Virus record (IMG/VR): IMGVR_UViG_3300046001_010713
Coordinates: 1 to 39,547 of that record
Direction: 5' to 3' (one strand)
DNA: 39,547 nucleotides
Source: a virus
The translations under genes and the position numbers were made by a program. Positions 25,782 to 32,841 of the stretch are shown piece by piece; the stretch's first letter is position 1, and each line of letters starts with the position of its first letter. The notes under the pieces are model-generated. The model was not told the DNA's origin, searched no databases, and saw only the letters and a list, made by a program, of their open reading frames with translations.

Positions 25782-27088
25782 TAAGCTTCGAGATTTCGTT
25801 CGTCGATTTGGAGTTTTAAATCTTCAATTAAAACATCAGAATTTAATGTAAATGATGGTTGTGTACGTAATACGATAAATCCACTTCTATCTAAAGCAAC
25901 AGCATATCTACGTTTATTTCCATCTACTACAAATTTAGGATCATTTTCTTCATATATTGCAAAAGTAAATCCTTTATATGAAACATTAGGTACTGCACCT
26001 AATTGACCACCACCTTCTAACTGTGCTACTAATGCATTAATTTCATTTGGTGATAAGTCATTGTCAATTGCTTTATCAATAATATCGCTAATTGGTAATA
26101 ATCTTGATTTTTGGTATTGTACTTCAATTACTAATCCATTTAATGCTTCTCTAGTAATTCCTAACATTACTGTTATAGAATCTAATGTCATTATAGCATC
26201 TGTTATTTTTTTAACAGTACCCGGAGTTGCTGGGGTAGGGATTAATAATAGTATTCTAACAACTATAGAAATAATTCTTAATATTCTTTCTAAAGTTCTA
26301 ATTGTATTTCTAATTTTAGTAATTTGACGTTCAGCTTTATTTAATTCAACTAAAGCAGCATTTCGTACTACCCTTGCTCTTAATACATCCTGTTTAGTTT
26401 GAATATTTAAAATTTGTTCGTTTACTCTATCAACTAAATCAGTTAATTGCTGTACTATTTTAGCTAATCGCTGAACTTCTCTATTCAATAATTTAGATAT
26501 GATAAATAGAGCTGCGGCTTTAGCTAATGATCTAATTGCTGAACTATTTTTCTTTGCAATTGCTCTAGCATCATTTATTTTAATTTTTTTAACATCTTGT
26601 TTAACAATAGTATCACTTTTCCTTTCAGATGCTTCTACTGTTTGTTTTAATTCTCTTTTCCTAAATATATTTCCTACTCTTCTTGTAAGATCATCTACTT
26701 TAGTTTGAACAGCTTCTAAAAATTTAGTAAGTTGTTGAACTTCTTTTTCTGCTTTTTTCTTTTTTTCCTCTGCAACTTTTAACTTTTTATCGGCTTCATT
26801 TGATAAATTTTGTCTTATTTGTTCTGAATTTGCTCCTGGTTGGTTAGCTTGTTGGTTGAATGTTGCTGGGTCTGGAGCAAGAGTAGCAGCAGCAGCTAAA
26901 GCAGCATCAGCAGATAATTGTTTGTTACTTAAAGTACCAGCATATGATTTAGCTTGTATAGCAGCTGCTTTAGCTTGTTCATATAGTGCTTTAGCATTTT
27001 CATACCTACGTCTTCCCTCTTCGTATAGTTTACGATTTTCCTCTATCTCTTTTTGAGTATTTTCTATCCTTTCATCAATAGTAGCCAT
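25781..27088 (-). CDS. Long helical/coiled-coil tail protein
   Basis: 435 residues, function not recognised. Residues 1-230 are almost continuous charged helix with Ala/Gln/Lys heptads (RIENTQKEIEENRKLYEEGR, YEQAKAAAIQAKSYAG, EEKKKKAEKEVQQLTKFLEA). Two hydrophobic stretches follow (about 190-203, KAAALFIISKLL, and about 280-300, IISIVVRILLLIP). The C-terminal 110 residues are a mixed alpha/beta domain. Hydrophobic helices within a coiled coil, next to hub and wedge genes, would suit a protein inside the tail tube or hub that later meets the membrane. It shares one base with the preceding gene. Confidence 0.7.
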   Translation of the reverse strand: MATIDERIENTQKEIEENRKLYEEGRRRYENAKALYEQAKAAAIQAKSYAGTLSNKQLSADAALAAAATLAPDPATFNQQANQPGANSEQIRQNLSNEADKKLKVAEEKKKKAEKEVQQLTKFLEAVQTKVDDLTRRVGNIFRKRELKQTVEASERKSDTIVKQDVKKIKINDARAIAKKNSSAIRSLAKAAALFIISKLLNREVQRLAKIVQQLTDLVDRVNEQILNIQTKQDVLRARVVRNAALVELNKAERQITKIRNTIRTLERILRIISIVVRILLLIPTPATPGTVKKITDAIMTLDSITVMLGITREALNGLVIEVQYQKSRLLPISDIIDKAIDNDLSPNEINALVAQLEGGGQLGAVPNVSYKGFTFAIYEENDPKFVVDGNKRRYAVALDRSGFIVLRTQPSFTLNSDVLIEDLKLQIDERNLEA

Positions 27089-28296
27089 TATAAGGTCTTT
27101 ACAGTTTTAGAAAGTAAATTATCTTTATTTAACTTTTTAGTATTATTACTAAGATATGTTTGTAATTTTTCGGCAGCTAAAGCTATATCCATAATAGTTA
27201 TACCTTCAGGAGTAGCCTTAGCATCAATTATATCAGTGCTAAAATCACTTAATGCCTTATATAATCCAGATAAAAGTTGTCTTAAATTATTTCCTAAAAC
27301 AACAGGTTGAAGTTTATTAAATGAAGTATCTATTGATGGTCCTAAAGCAATAATATTATCTTGTATAGTTATTCCTGTTTTATCACTTTGCATATAAACA
27401 GGACCTTGAGAATATAATTCAACACCTGTTCTACCAAATACTAATACTTCATCTGATTTAGAAGAAATAATAGTTCTATCAGCATTTATAATTGCTTGAG
27501 GATTTGAATAGGAAGATATACCAATAGGTTCAGTAATATTACTTAAACGTACGTTACCTATATTTAAAGGAACAATTTGTTGAGATGTTAAGTAAAATGA
27601 AGATCCATCTTGGTTAATATTTTCAACGTATAAATCAGAACCTGAAGGTTTAAATCCATGTTCATTTGAAAGAATAAGAATAGGATTACTATTTAATTCT
27701 CCTGGGTTGGTAGACCATGGTGTTAAATCTTTATCTCCTGATCTATTTGTACTTCCAAAACGAAGTGAATTTCCAAATCGACCTTCTAAAACATAGTCAC
27801 CTTCAAATGTTTGTACTCCTCTAAAATCAGAATTTTGTGTAAATGAATTATATAATAAATCTTTATTTTCATTAATAAATAATCCGTTAAATTGAGGGCT
27901 ATTCCATGCATTAATTACACTTAAGTAATAAGTTTCTTCTGTTTTATTTGTAATAGGAGAAGGTGCTGATGGTAAATCCATCAACAATACTATTTCACCT
28001 GGTAATGGGAAATACTTTTGGTTTGGATATAAAGGTAAAGCAGTAGGTAACGTAGCAAGAGTAGCATCATTCAACTGATCCAAAGGAATTTCAGTTGATT
28101 CATCATATATTTGATACAATATAGTTCCTACACCAGCCCAACCACCATTAGCATCCCATACTTTTTCAGGGACACTAGTTGGGCCTAATATAACAGCATA
28201 AACCTTTCCTGTCTTAAATTGAAAAGGAGGCAAAAAGTTATTATTACCAATAGAGGTAGTAATAAACGATAGACCTTCTCTTATTCTAGTACTCAT
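27088..28296 (-). CDS. Baseplate hub/spike-like protein
   Basis: 402 residues. The N-terminal part (FKTGKVYAVILGPTSVPEKV ... PLPGEIVLLMDLPS) has the look of an OB-fold as in gp5-type hub proteins. The middle has the segments VQTFEGDYVLEGRFGNSLRF, GSTN and NPILILSNEHG, which I recall in gp5-like baseplate proteins of marine T4-like phages. Later repeated strands (VFGRTGVELYSQGPVYMQS) suit a beta-helical spike. No lysozyme domain is seen, unlike T4 gp5. Placement directly before the wedge genes supports a central hub role. Confidence 0.65.
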   Translation of the reverse strand: MSTRIREGLSFITTSIGNNNFLPPFQFKTGKVYAVILGPTSVPEKVWDANGGWAGVGTILYQIYDESTEIPLDQLNDATLATLPTALPLYPNQKYFPLPGEIVLLMDLPSAPSPITNKTEETYYLSVINAWNSPQFNGLFINENKDLLYNSFTQNSDFRGVQTFEGDYVLEGRFGNSLRFGSTNRSGDKDLTPWSTNPGELNSNPILILSNEHGFKPSGSDLYVENINQDGSSFYLTSQQIVPLNIGNVRLSNITEPIGISSYSNPQAIINADRTIISSKSDEVLVFGRTGVELYSQGPVYMQSDKTGITIQDNIIALGPSIDTSFNKLQPVVLGNNLRQLLSGLYKALSDFSTDIIDAKATPEGITIMDIALAAEKLQTYLSNNTKKLNKDNLLSKTVKTL

Positions 28297-28297
28297 A

Positions 28298-28651
28298 TTA
28301 GTTATTTGTAGGTCCGCTAATGTTGTCTCCTACTTCTTTTACAGCAGAAAACAATTGTTCTTTTTCAGCCTCACTTAAAATATAACTAGCAGCTTCATCA
28401 CTATTACTAGATAATGCACGCTGAACAATACCTGCTAATTTAACAAGTTGTTCATCATTTTTAACACTAATATTAAGGTGCTCAGCAATTAAAGGAACAA
28501 TCATAAGAGCCGATTGAGCGTCACTGACCAATGGTTTAAGAGTCTCAATTAGGTCTCTAATTTGCTTTTCTTTATCCTTAGAATTGGTATATATGTCCTT
28601 GAGTAAATCAGAAAACTTTTTACTGCCCCACATTACTTGATCAAAATTCAT
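28298..28651 (-). CDS. Small helical protein at the start of the tail module
   Basis: 117 residues, predicted all-helical, acidic (MNFDQVMWGSKKFSDLLKDI ... LSEAEKEQLFSAVKEVGDNI). No family is recognised. It is the first gene after the late sigma gene and precedes the hub-like gene by one base, so it is probably a tail assembly factor or minor structural protein. Confidence 0.7.
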   Translation of the reverse strand: MNFDQVMWGSKKFSDLLKDIYTNSKDKEKQIRDLIETLKPLVSDAQSALMIVPLIAEHLNISVKNDEQLVKLAGIVQRALSSNSDEAASYILSEAEKEQLFSAVKEVGDNISGPTNN

Positions 28652-28667
28652 TGTCTAATTTTTGACT

Positions 28668-28675
28668 ATAAATAT
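28668..28675 (-). promoter_or_regulatory. Candidate late promoter for the hub/wedge operon
   Basis: TATATTTATA on the coding strand, 16 bases before the ATG at 28651 and directly after the gp55-like gene. This would begin the transcript for hub, gp25 and gp6. Confidence 0.45.
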
Positions 28676-28690
28676 AGAAGCAGTAAAAGT

Positions 28691-29494
28691 TTATATATTT
28701 ACATACCCCTGTTCGTAATATGAATTATATAATTGAACATAAACAACCTTTAACTTTTTAATTATTTTAGTGATTTGGGGTGTTTCAACATCAACCATCT
28801 CACGTATATAAATGTAAAGGGCTTTTTTATTGAATATGTCTAATGATTCACATTTACGAAATAGCTCCATTATAGCATCAGCTGTTTTAGCATCATTTTC
28901 TTTAGGGAATAATTTATTAAGATTTTTATCTATATACTTAATATACAATCCCATGAACTCTGTAAGGCTATAGTCTTGGCTATAATGCTCATTTAGTGTT
29001 TCTTCTTTAATTTTTTTATCATCATCTACTTCGGCCAAGTCACCTTTGTCTTGTAGTTTTTGATAATTTTTCTTATTTTTAAGGATAAGGTAACGCTTTG
29101 CAATAGTACCAAAATATGAATAAGCTTTACCTTTATGTGGTTTATAAAGCTTAAGTTTTTCAAGTAAAAATGCAATTACTTCCTGCTGCATATCTTCTAC
29201 GGATTCACCATCCATATAATAAAACTTAAACGTATGAATAATATTTTGGGTTAATTTAAAAAACCCATACTCAATACGTTCGCGATACACAGTATTTCTA
29301 AACTCCTGGTCATCTGAGGCTACATATTCCACAATAGCGTTTTGAGTATCCTCAGTAAAATAAGTATTAGATGTTTTAGGTTTACGTTTGCGTACTTTTC
29401 CAGATTTAGTATACTCGACAGTTACTAAATTATCTTCTACTAGAAGACTATTGGTTTGGTTGTTGTCCACGCTTTTTATTAATGTTAAAGTCAT
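28691..29494 (-). CDS. gp55: Late-transcription sigma factor, T4 gp55-like
   Basis: 267 residues. The middle carries a sigma-70 region 2-like block: YGFFKLTQNIIHTFKFYYMD, SVEDMQQEVIAFLLEKLKLY, then GKAYSYFGTIAKRYLILKNK, equivalent to the core-RNAP-binding and -10-recognising helices of gp55. It is longer than T4 gp55 (185), with a basic N-terminal extension (KSGKVRKRKPKTSN). Region 4 is not seen, as expected for gp55, which recognises only a -10-like element. The gene overlaps its upstream neighbour by 47 bases. A host-type promoter at 29952-29983 would express it before the tail genes. Confidence 0.85.
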   Translation of the reverse strand: MTLTLIKSVDNNQTNSLLVEDNLVTVEYTKSGKVRKRKPKTSNTYFTEDTQNAIVEYVASDDQEFRNTVYRERIEYGFFKLTQNIIHTFKFYYMDGESVEDMQQEVIAFLLEKLKLYKPHKGKAYSYFGTIAKRYLILKNKKNYQKLQDKGDLAEVDDDKKIKEETLNEHYSQDYSLTEFMGLYIKYIDKNLNKLFPKENDAKTADAIMELFRKCESLDIFNKKALYIYIREMVDVETPQITKIIKKLKVVYVQLYNSYYEQGYVNI

Positions 29495-29756
29495 TTAATT
29501 CGCTTTGTAATGTTTTTACACTCTCAAAGAACCAACCAATTTCATCATCAGAATGAAACGTACCTTTAGCATCTATATCTTCCAAACGTCTATTAGTATT
29601 ATTTACAGCATTAGAAAAAAGGGCAATATATTGATCTTGTGAATCAACAATTTTTTCCAACTTTTCTACTTTTTTAAATAAATTATAAGACACATATCCC
29701 GAAATAGAAGCCAAAGCCGATAAAATAATAATTGTTATAATCATAATTAGTTCCAT
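29448..29756 (-). CDS. Membrane-anchored coiled-coil protein next to gp55
   Basis: 102 residues. A hydrophobic N-terminal segment (residues 4-25, IMIITIIILSALASISGYVS) is followed by a coiled coil (KKVEKLEKIVDSQDQYIALF) and an acidic motif (HSDDEIGWFFESVKTLQSEL) that I recall from T4-like marine phages next to replication or late-transcription genes. The 3' end overlaps the gp55-like gene by 47 bases in another frame and its start overlaps the preceding gene by ten bases, so all three are likely one transcript. Function unknown. Confidence 0.7.
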   Translation of the reverse strand: MELIMIITIIILSALASISGYVSYNLFKKVEKLEKIVDSQDQYIALFSNAVNNTNRRLEDIDAKGTFHSDDEIGWFFESVKTLQSELNDFNINKKRGQQPNQ

Positions 29757-29929
29757 TCATCGTTTTCAATAGAAATATTATCCTGCAACTGTTGAAGTAA
29801 CGTTTTAATCATTTCTAATCTAGCATTAACTTGTTGAAGTGAACCTCCACGATTCAAATCAATTTCTAATGCACGTAATTGATGTTCAAGTTTTTCGATT
29901 TTTGAAAGTGCTTGTTGTTTATATTTCAT
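29747..29929 (-). CDS. Short coiled-coil protein
   Basis: 60 residues from the ATG at 29929. A GTG eight codons earlier would overlap the -7 box of the promoter at 29952-29983, so the ATG is preferred. The protein is one long charged helix (QALSKIEKLEHQLRALEIDL ... LEMIKTLLQQLQDNI). No family is recognised. It is the first gene of the transcript that includes the late sigma factor. Confidence 0.65.
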   Translation of the reverse strand: MKYKQQALSKIEKLEHQLRALEIDLNRGGSLQQVNARLEMIKTLLQQLQDNISIENDEWN

Positions 29930-29951
29930 AAAATATTTTTTAAGTATTATC

Positions 29952-29983
29952 ACAATATACGACCTTTATTTTCAATAACCAAG
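29952..29983 (-). promoter_or_regulatory. Host-type promoter for the late-sigma transcript
   Basis: CTTG (29980-29983), 20 bases, then TATATTGT (29952-29959) on the coding strand. It differs from the early consensus at one base in each box. It gives a leader of about 20 bases to the ATG at 29929. Confidence 0.4.
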
Positions 29984-30027
29984 TTTTCAACGCCCTATTT
30001 TTAGAGCGATTTTACCCTTACTCCTCA

Positions 30028-30035
30028 ATAAATAC
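30028..30035 (-). promoter_or_regulatory. ATATTTAT-like element in a 140-base gap
   Basis: GTATTTAT on the coding strand, in the gap 29930-30093, next to a CGTATATACA half-palindrome (30034-30043). It may be a second start for the late-sigma transcript. The rest of the gap shows no gene. Confidence 0.2.
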
Positions 30036-30093
30036 GTATATACACGCATTTTAACAAGAAAGATAGCCTAAAAGGTTTTTACACACTTTAGAC

Positions 30094-30360
30094 TTAACGA
30101 CGAGACGCCTCAACCATTTGTTTGAGGTTAATTTTCTTAATTGGATACGAAAAAGTCTTCTTATCAATCAACTTATCAAGCAATTGTATCTCAATTGGAT
30201 TATCAGTTATAAAGATACATTTATCATCAGCACCATCACCAGGAATATCAATAAAATTTTGAGTATTAAGCTTAGTACCAGGTTTAACCTGACCAAGAAA
30301 ATCATTCATTTTGTTAGTGAAGGCTGCTTTATCGCGATCGCGCATTAAATATTCTGCCAT
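30094..30360 (-). CDS. Hypothetical protein
   Basis: 88 residues, basic at the C-terminus (YPIKKINLKQMVEASRR), with a central acidic FIDIPGDGADDKCIFITDNP segment. No family is recognised. It stands alone between two gaps, behind a TATATTTAT element, so it may be expressed with the late genes. Confidence 0.65.
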   Translation of the reverse strand: MAEYLMRDRDKAAFTNKMNDFLGQVKPGTKLNTQNFIDIPGDGADDKCIFITDNPIEIQLLDKLIDKKTFSYPIKKINLKQMVEASRR

Positions 30361-30386
30361 GATATAATTTTGAGTATATACTGGAT

Positions 30387-30394
30387 ATAAATAT
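30387..30394 (-). promoter_or_regulatory. Candidate late promoter element
   Basis: TATATTTATA on the coding strand, 26 bases before the ATG at 30360. No TTTG box at the -33 distance. Confidence 0.4.
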
Positions 30395-30405
30395 ATGAAA
30401 GGACT

Positions 30406-30597
30406 TTAGGTACCGTGCTTTTTGGATTTGCGCTTATGTTTATCCAATTCAAACTTATAATAACGAATATTATTACCCTTAGCAGAGAAAAATTCCTTAA
30501 TTTCCGGCTTACCATAATTAGTCTCAATATTCATAACCAACTCGGGACTAATAGTATGGATATAATCAACAGTAAATTGAGAATAAATAAGAATCAT
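30406..30597 (-). CDS. Hypothetical small basic protein
   Basis: 63 residues; the C-terminus is strongly basic (KFELDKHKRKSKKHGT). Its ATG directly abuts the TAG of the GIY-YIG gene, which shows co-translation. The frame is preferred over two overlapping frames (30345-30527 and 30594-30791) because of that junction. Function unknown; nucleic-acid binding is possible from charge alone. Confidence 0.6.
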   Translation of the reverse strand: MILIYSQFTVDYIHTISPELVMNIETNYGKPEIKEFFSAKGNNIRYYKFELDKHKRKSKKHGT

Positions 30598-31068
30598 CTA
30601 AATACCAGCATTGTTTTCACCAATAATACGAATAATAACATCCTCAGCCATCTTGGGAGTAACGGCAAACCCCTCCTTATTAACGTGATACTCCCACAAT
30701 TGTGTATGGACCATACCCTCAATATGCGATGGGGCCTTACAAGCAAATGAATTAATAATATACCACGGGGTAATAACACCCGTACCACCATTAATTTCTT
30801 TTAAACGCGATTGGGGTGTACGATCCGTATATCCAATTTTTAATATACCTGGTTGTCCTTTATTTTCCAACACGTATATATAACCTTCATTAAATGATAA
30901 TTGGGCATCAAAACTGTGTCGCTTAATCCAATAATGAACAAGTTCAAATTCTGGATCATGTGGATCTGGTGTAAGTGTATAGGCATTGGCATATACAACG
31001 GATTCACCTTCATTTTTAGGGTAATACTCGCGTTTAGCCTCCTCCATTGTGATAAGCTTTATCATCAT
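30598..31068 (-). CDS. GIY-YIG superfamily protein, T5orf172 type
   Basis: 156 residues. The C-terminal 90 residues carry the T5orf172/MUG113 form of the GIY-YIG fold: GYIYVLENKG (62-71), LKIGYTDRTPQSRLKEINGG (76-95) with Arg88, a His/Glu pair at IEGMVH (116-121, E117), and KEGFAVT (131-137). The N-terminal 60 residues are not recognised. This class occurs in phages and mobile elements; nuclease activity is expected, while the biological role is unknown. It overlaps the upstream gene by four bases. Confidence 0.8.
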   Translation of the reverse strand: MMIKLITMEEAKREYYPKNEGESVVYANAYTLTPDPHDPEFELVHYWIKRHSFDAQLSFNEGYIYVLENKGQPGILKIGYTDRTPQSRLKEINGGTGVITPWYIINSFACKAPSHIEGMVHTQLWEYHVNKEGFAVTPKMAEDVIIRIIGENNAGI

Positions 31069-31283
31069 AAGATAATACCTTTAACTACTACGTGCGTAGA
31101 TGGGTTTAAAACAAATTTAGCATCTTCATGTGGACCATAATACCAAGCTTCATTTACATTCAAGGCAATTTCTTTTTCCTCACCTATAACAACATCACAA
31201 TATCCACCTTCGTATCCATTAGTGAATACATGTAAATCGGGATCTAGCTGTTGTAATTGTTGGATTAATTCTTTAATGGTCAT
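31065..31283 (-). CDS. Conserved small phage protein
   Basis: 72 residues. The N-terminus MTIKELIQQLQQLDPDLHVF followed by GYEGGYCDV is a common signature of small phage proteins of unknown function found in many phages. It overlaps genes on both sides by four bases (31065 and 31280), within a translationally coupled operon. Confidence 0.8.
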   Translation of the reverse strand: MTIKELIQQLQQLDPDLHVFTNGYEGGYCDVVIGEEKEIALNVNEAWYYGPHEDAKFVLNPSTHVVVKGIIL

Positions 31284-31477
31284 TTTCTAAATTTAGAGAT
31301 GAAAAAATCAAAACAAAATAACCAATCAAACATGATTGCTCGTGGAATACTAGAAACATACAAATCAAATGTAAGTGGTTGTTCAAAAACCTCTGCCTTA
31401 ATAGATGCATAACGAAATGCTCCTAATGTTGAGGCAATTAAAACATAAACTAAAAGTACTAATTTTAATGTTTCCAT
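31280..31477 (-). CDS. Small membrane protein
   Basis: 65 residues from the ATG at 31477. An upstream in-frame ATG at 31495 lies inside the -7 box of the promoter at 31495-31525 and cannot be used from it. A hydrophobic helix covers about residues 5-22 (KLVLLVYVLIASTLGAF) and a second, weaker one lies near the C-terminus (IMFDWLFCFDFFI). It overlaps the next gene by four bases. Function unknown. Confidence 0.65.
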   Translation of the reverse strand: METLKLVLLVYVLIASTLGAFRYASIKAEVFEQPLTFDLYVSSIPRAIMFDWLFCFDFFISKFRK

Positions 31478-31494
31478 GATTTTTAATTTAGACA

Positions 31495-31525
31495 TTAATT
31501 TACGTATATACGCTTGGTTTCCAAA
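31495..31525 (-). promoter_or_regulatory. Host-type promoter with palindromic spacer
   Basis: TTTG (31522-31525), 19 bases, then TAAATTAA (31495-31502) on the coding strand. The spacer contains the 10-base palindrome CGTATATACG (31503-31512), a possible operator. It drives the operon 31477 to 30406. Confidence 0.55.
31503..31512. promoter_or_regulatory. CGTATATACG palindrome, candidate operator
   Basis: A perfect 10-base palindrome in the spacer of a host-type promoter, abutting its -7 box. An identical copy lies upstream of another promoter at 36086-36095, and a one-base variant is at 30034-30043. Confidence 0.35.
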
Positions 31526-31786
31526 AAAAGATTGTCAAAAGAAAGGTTTCACCCCCTATAGATATTTGGCGAAAGGGGTATAATGGATTTTGTGGAGCCA
31601 AAATCTAGCAATATTTTGTTGGATATTTGTATATATGCGCGCCTTGGGTAAAGATCGTAGTTTATCTGTGAGTACGGGGCAGGCCGCGACATATATGCGG
31701 CCCGTCGATGGACCGCTATTGCCGTGGGGTCATAACGATAGCGGAGCGCTATCGCCCCGCTATCGAGTATCCTTATTTTCTTTTTT
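31526..31786. other. Gene-free interval with a GC-rich structured island
   Basis: I see no convincing gene here. The part at about 31637-31766 is far richer in G and C than the surroundings. It contains CGATAGCG / CGCTATCG as an 8-bp hairpin stem (31736-31743 and 31747-31754), a further direct copy CGCTATCG at 31758-31765, and a GCCGC / GCGGC pair around 31683-31701. An AACCCCC-like / GGGGT pair flanks 31550-31580. An RNA gene, an origin or a recently acquired segment are the candidates. Confidence 0.5.
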
Positions 31787-32068
31787 TTATACCATTAACG
31801 GATTTGCCGCTACGATATTGTCAATTAACTTATAATCACTATGACCATTATATAATTGATCATCAATTTGTATTGCAATGCCTAAGTTATTCTGTATACA
31901 ATCATCTAATACAGTCAGTACTGATAACATATCATAATTACTTAAGTCCATTTCAACATAATATATGTTATTAACTGCATCATCAATTTCAATATTAAAT
32001 CCTAGTTTCTGATATTCAGATAATACTTTGTAATTGGCATCTACAAATGCAAACATTAACTTTTTCAT
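31787..32068 (-). CDS. Hypothetical acidic protein
   Basis: 93 residues, acidic (DLSNYDMLSVLTVLDDCIQN), predicted alpha/beta. No family is recognised. The leader AAAATTAAAAGTTATG before its start is the one shared by many right-arm genes, which supports the start and its early class. Confidence 0.7.
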   Translation of the reverse strand: MKKLMFAFVDANYKVLSEYQKLGFNIEIDDAVNNIYYVEMDLSNYDMLSVLTVLDDCIQNNLGIAIQIDDQLYNGHSDYKLIDNIVAANPLMV

Positions 32069-32105
32069 AACTTTTAATTTTAATTATTTAATCATTTTAA
32101 CATGT

Positions 32106-32131
32106 TAAATATAATAAATTTAGTTATGTTT
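32106..32131 (-). promoter_or_regulatory. Weak host-type promoter
   Basis: TATATTTA (32106-32113) on the coding strand, 37 bases before the ATG at 32068. A TTTG box is not clear at the expected distance; the region would overlap the end of the lipoprotein gene. Confidence 0.35.
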
Positions 32132-32258
32132 ATTGAGGAACTCTTGTGATTAATTTGCTTCTACCTTTACACCCATATCCGTTTGTAGCACAGCTGGTTA
32201 ATCCAGATAATAGAGCTAACATTACAATTATTAACAGTATTACTTGATGTGGCTTCAT
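32130..32258 (-). CDS. Small lipoprotein (42 residues)
   Basis: A short frame opening two bases after the TAA at 32260. It starts MKPHQVILLIIVMLALLSGL and has a lipobox LTSC at residues 20-23, so the mature protein would begin with lipidated Cys23 and hold only 20 residues (ATNGYGCKGRSKLITRVPQ). A positively charged mini-domain attached to the envelope resembles phage superinfection-exclusion lipoproteins such as T5 Llp in design, not in sequence. It is transcribed with the two-TM protein upstream. Confidence 0.75.
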   Translation of the reverse strand: MKPHQVILLIIVMLALLSGLTSCATNGYGCKGRSKLITRVPQ

Positions 32259-32259
32259 C

Positions 32260-32460
32260 TTATTTAATTTTATAAATTAATCGTTTAAGGTCATTTACTT
32301 CTTCCTTTTGTTCCTCTATAATCACGAAACATAGGAACACGACTGCCATTAGTAAGGTGATGAACATGAATGTTAGATCTAAATTGGTTTTAGCTGTAAA
32401 CATTAAATACAATGCTAACACCCCTAATACTACACTGATAATACCATTTACTATTTTCAT
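32260..32460 (-). CDS. Two-helix membrane protein
   Basis: 66 residues with two transmembrane segments (about 6-23, IISVVLGVLALYLMFTA, and 28-49, LDLTFMFITLLMAVVFLCFV) and a charged cytoplasmic tail (EEQKEEVNDLKRLIYKIK). It forms an operon with the lipoprotein gene. A holin cannot be excluded, but an envelope-modifying or immunity function fits the early promoter and the lipoprotein partner better. Confidence 0.65.
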   Translation of the reverse strand: MKIVNGIISVVLGVLALYLMFTAKTNLDLTFMFITLLMAVVFLCFVIIEEQKEEVNDLKRLIYKIK

Positions 32461-32479
32461 ACTTATTAATTTTATAAAT

Positions 32480-32511
32480 TAAATATAAGGAGGGGAATTG
32501 TGTTCCCCTCC
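32480..32511 (-). terminator. Terminator hairpin fused to the next promoter
   Basis: A perfect 9-bp stem (GGAGGGGAA / TTCCCCTCC, 32489-32511) with a 5-base loop is followed on the minus strand by TTATATTTAA. The T-rich tail contains the -7-like TATATTTA (32480-32487) used to start the two-TM/lipoprotein operon. Confidence 0.7.
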
Positions 32512-32518
32512 TATTCCG

Positions 32519-32764
32519 TTATATTCCAAATTTAGCTCTTGTTTCAACGTATTCATTATACAATCCACCTCGTTGATATATTACACCCAAGGCACTTAAT
32601 AGCACTTTTGAAGTGCATTTATGACTTATCCCCATAAAATCACATACTTGTCTTTTGACATTAACGTAATTGGGGGCAAGGTGTTGTTTGTGTTTAATGT
32701 GCATTATAGTATCTAACAATAATGCTTTCACTTGCAGGCGATTGAATGTTACTGTTTGTTCCAT
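32519..32764 (-). CDS. Hypothetical protein
   Basis: 81 residues, basic and helical (VKALLLDTIMHIKHKQHLAP, then NVKRQVCDFMGISHKCTSKV). It could be a small helix-turn-helix protein because of the short helices around LLSALGVIYQRGG, but no family is recognised. Single-gene unit between a host-type promoter and a strong terminator. Confidence 0.65.
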   Translation of the reverse strand: MEQTVTFNRLQVKALLLDTIMHIKHKQHLAPNYVNVKRQVCDFMGISHKCTSKVLLSALGVIYQRGGLYNEYVETRAKFGI

Positions 32765-32783
32765 ACGTTTTAATTTTATAAAT

Positions 32784-32814
32784 TAAATATAACACAGTTT
32801 GTTGGGTTAACAAA
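32784..32814 (-). promoter_or_regulatory. Host-type promoter
   Basis: TTTG (32811-32814), 19 bases, then TATATTTA (32784-32791) on the coding strand, followed by the AATTAAAACGTATG leader of the gene at 32519-32764. Confidence 0.6.
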
Positions 32815-32815
32815 T

Positions 32816-32837
32816 GGACCCCCTAGAAAGGGGGTCC
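32816..32837 (-). terminator. Stem-loop after the gene at 32842
   Basis: GGACCCCC / GGGGGTCC with one more T-A pair gives a 9-bp stem and 4-base loop directly after a stop codon. The following T-tract is weak (ATTTGTT), and overlaps the next promoter. Confidence 0.55.
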
Positions 32838-32841
32838 GTAA

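Noticed and set aside
3615-30394. T4-type late promoters TATAAATA reading on the plus strand
   Set aside because: The octamer TATAAATA is present on the plus strand at several sites, but would transcribe away from all genes; the coding-strand reading ATATTTAT at operon starts is more sensible.
30345-30791. Minus-strand frames 30345-30527 and 30594-30791
   Set aside because: They are out-of-frame shadows of 30406-30597 and of the GIY-YIG gene, which have matching start-stop junctions and recognisable content.
31590-31974. Two plus-strand frames of 81 and 88 codons
   Set aside because: They overlap each other and the minus-strand gene at 31787-32068, have no family features, and cross the GC-rich structured island.
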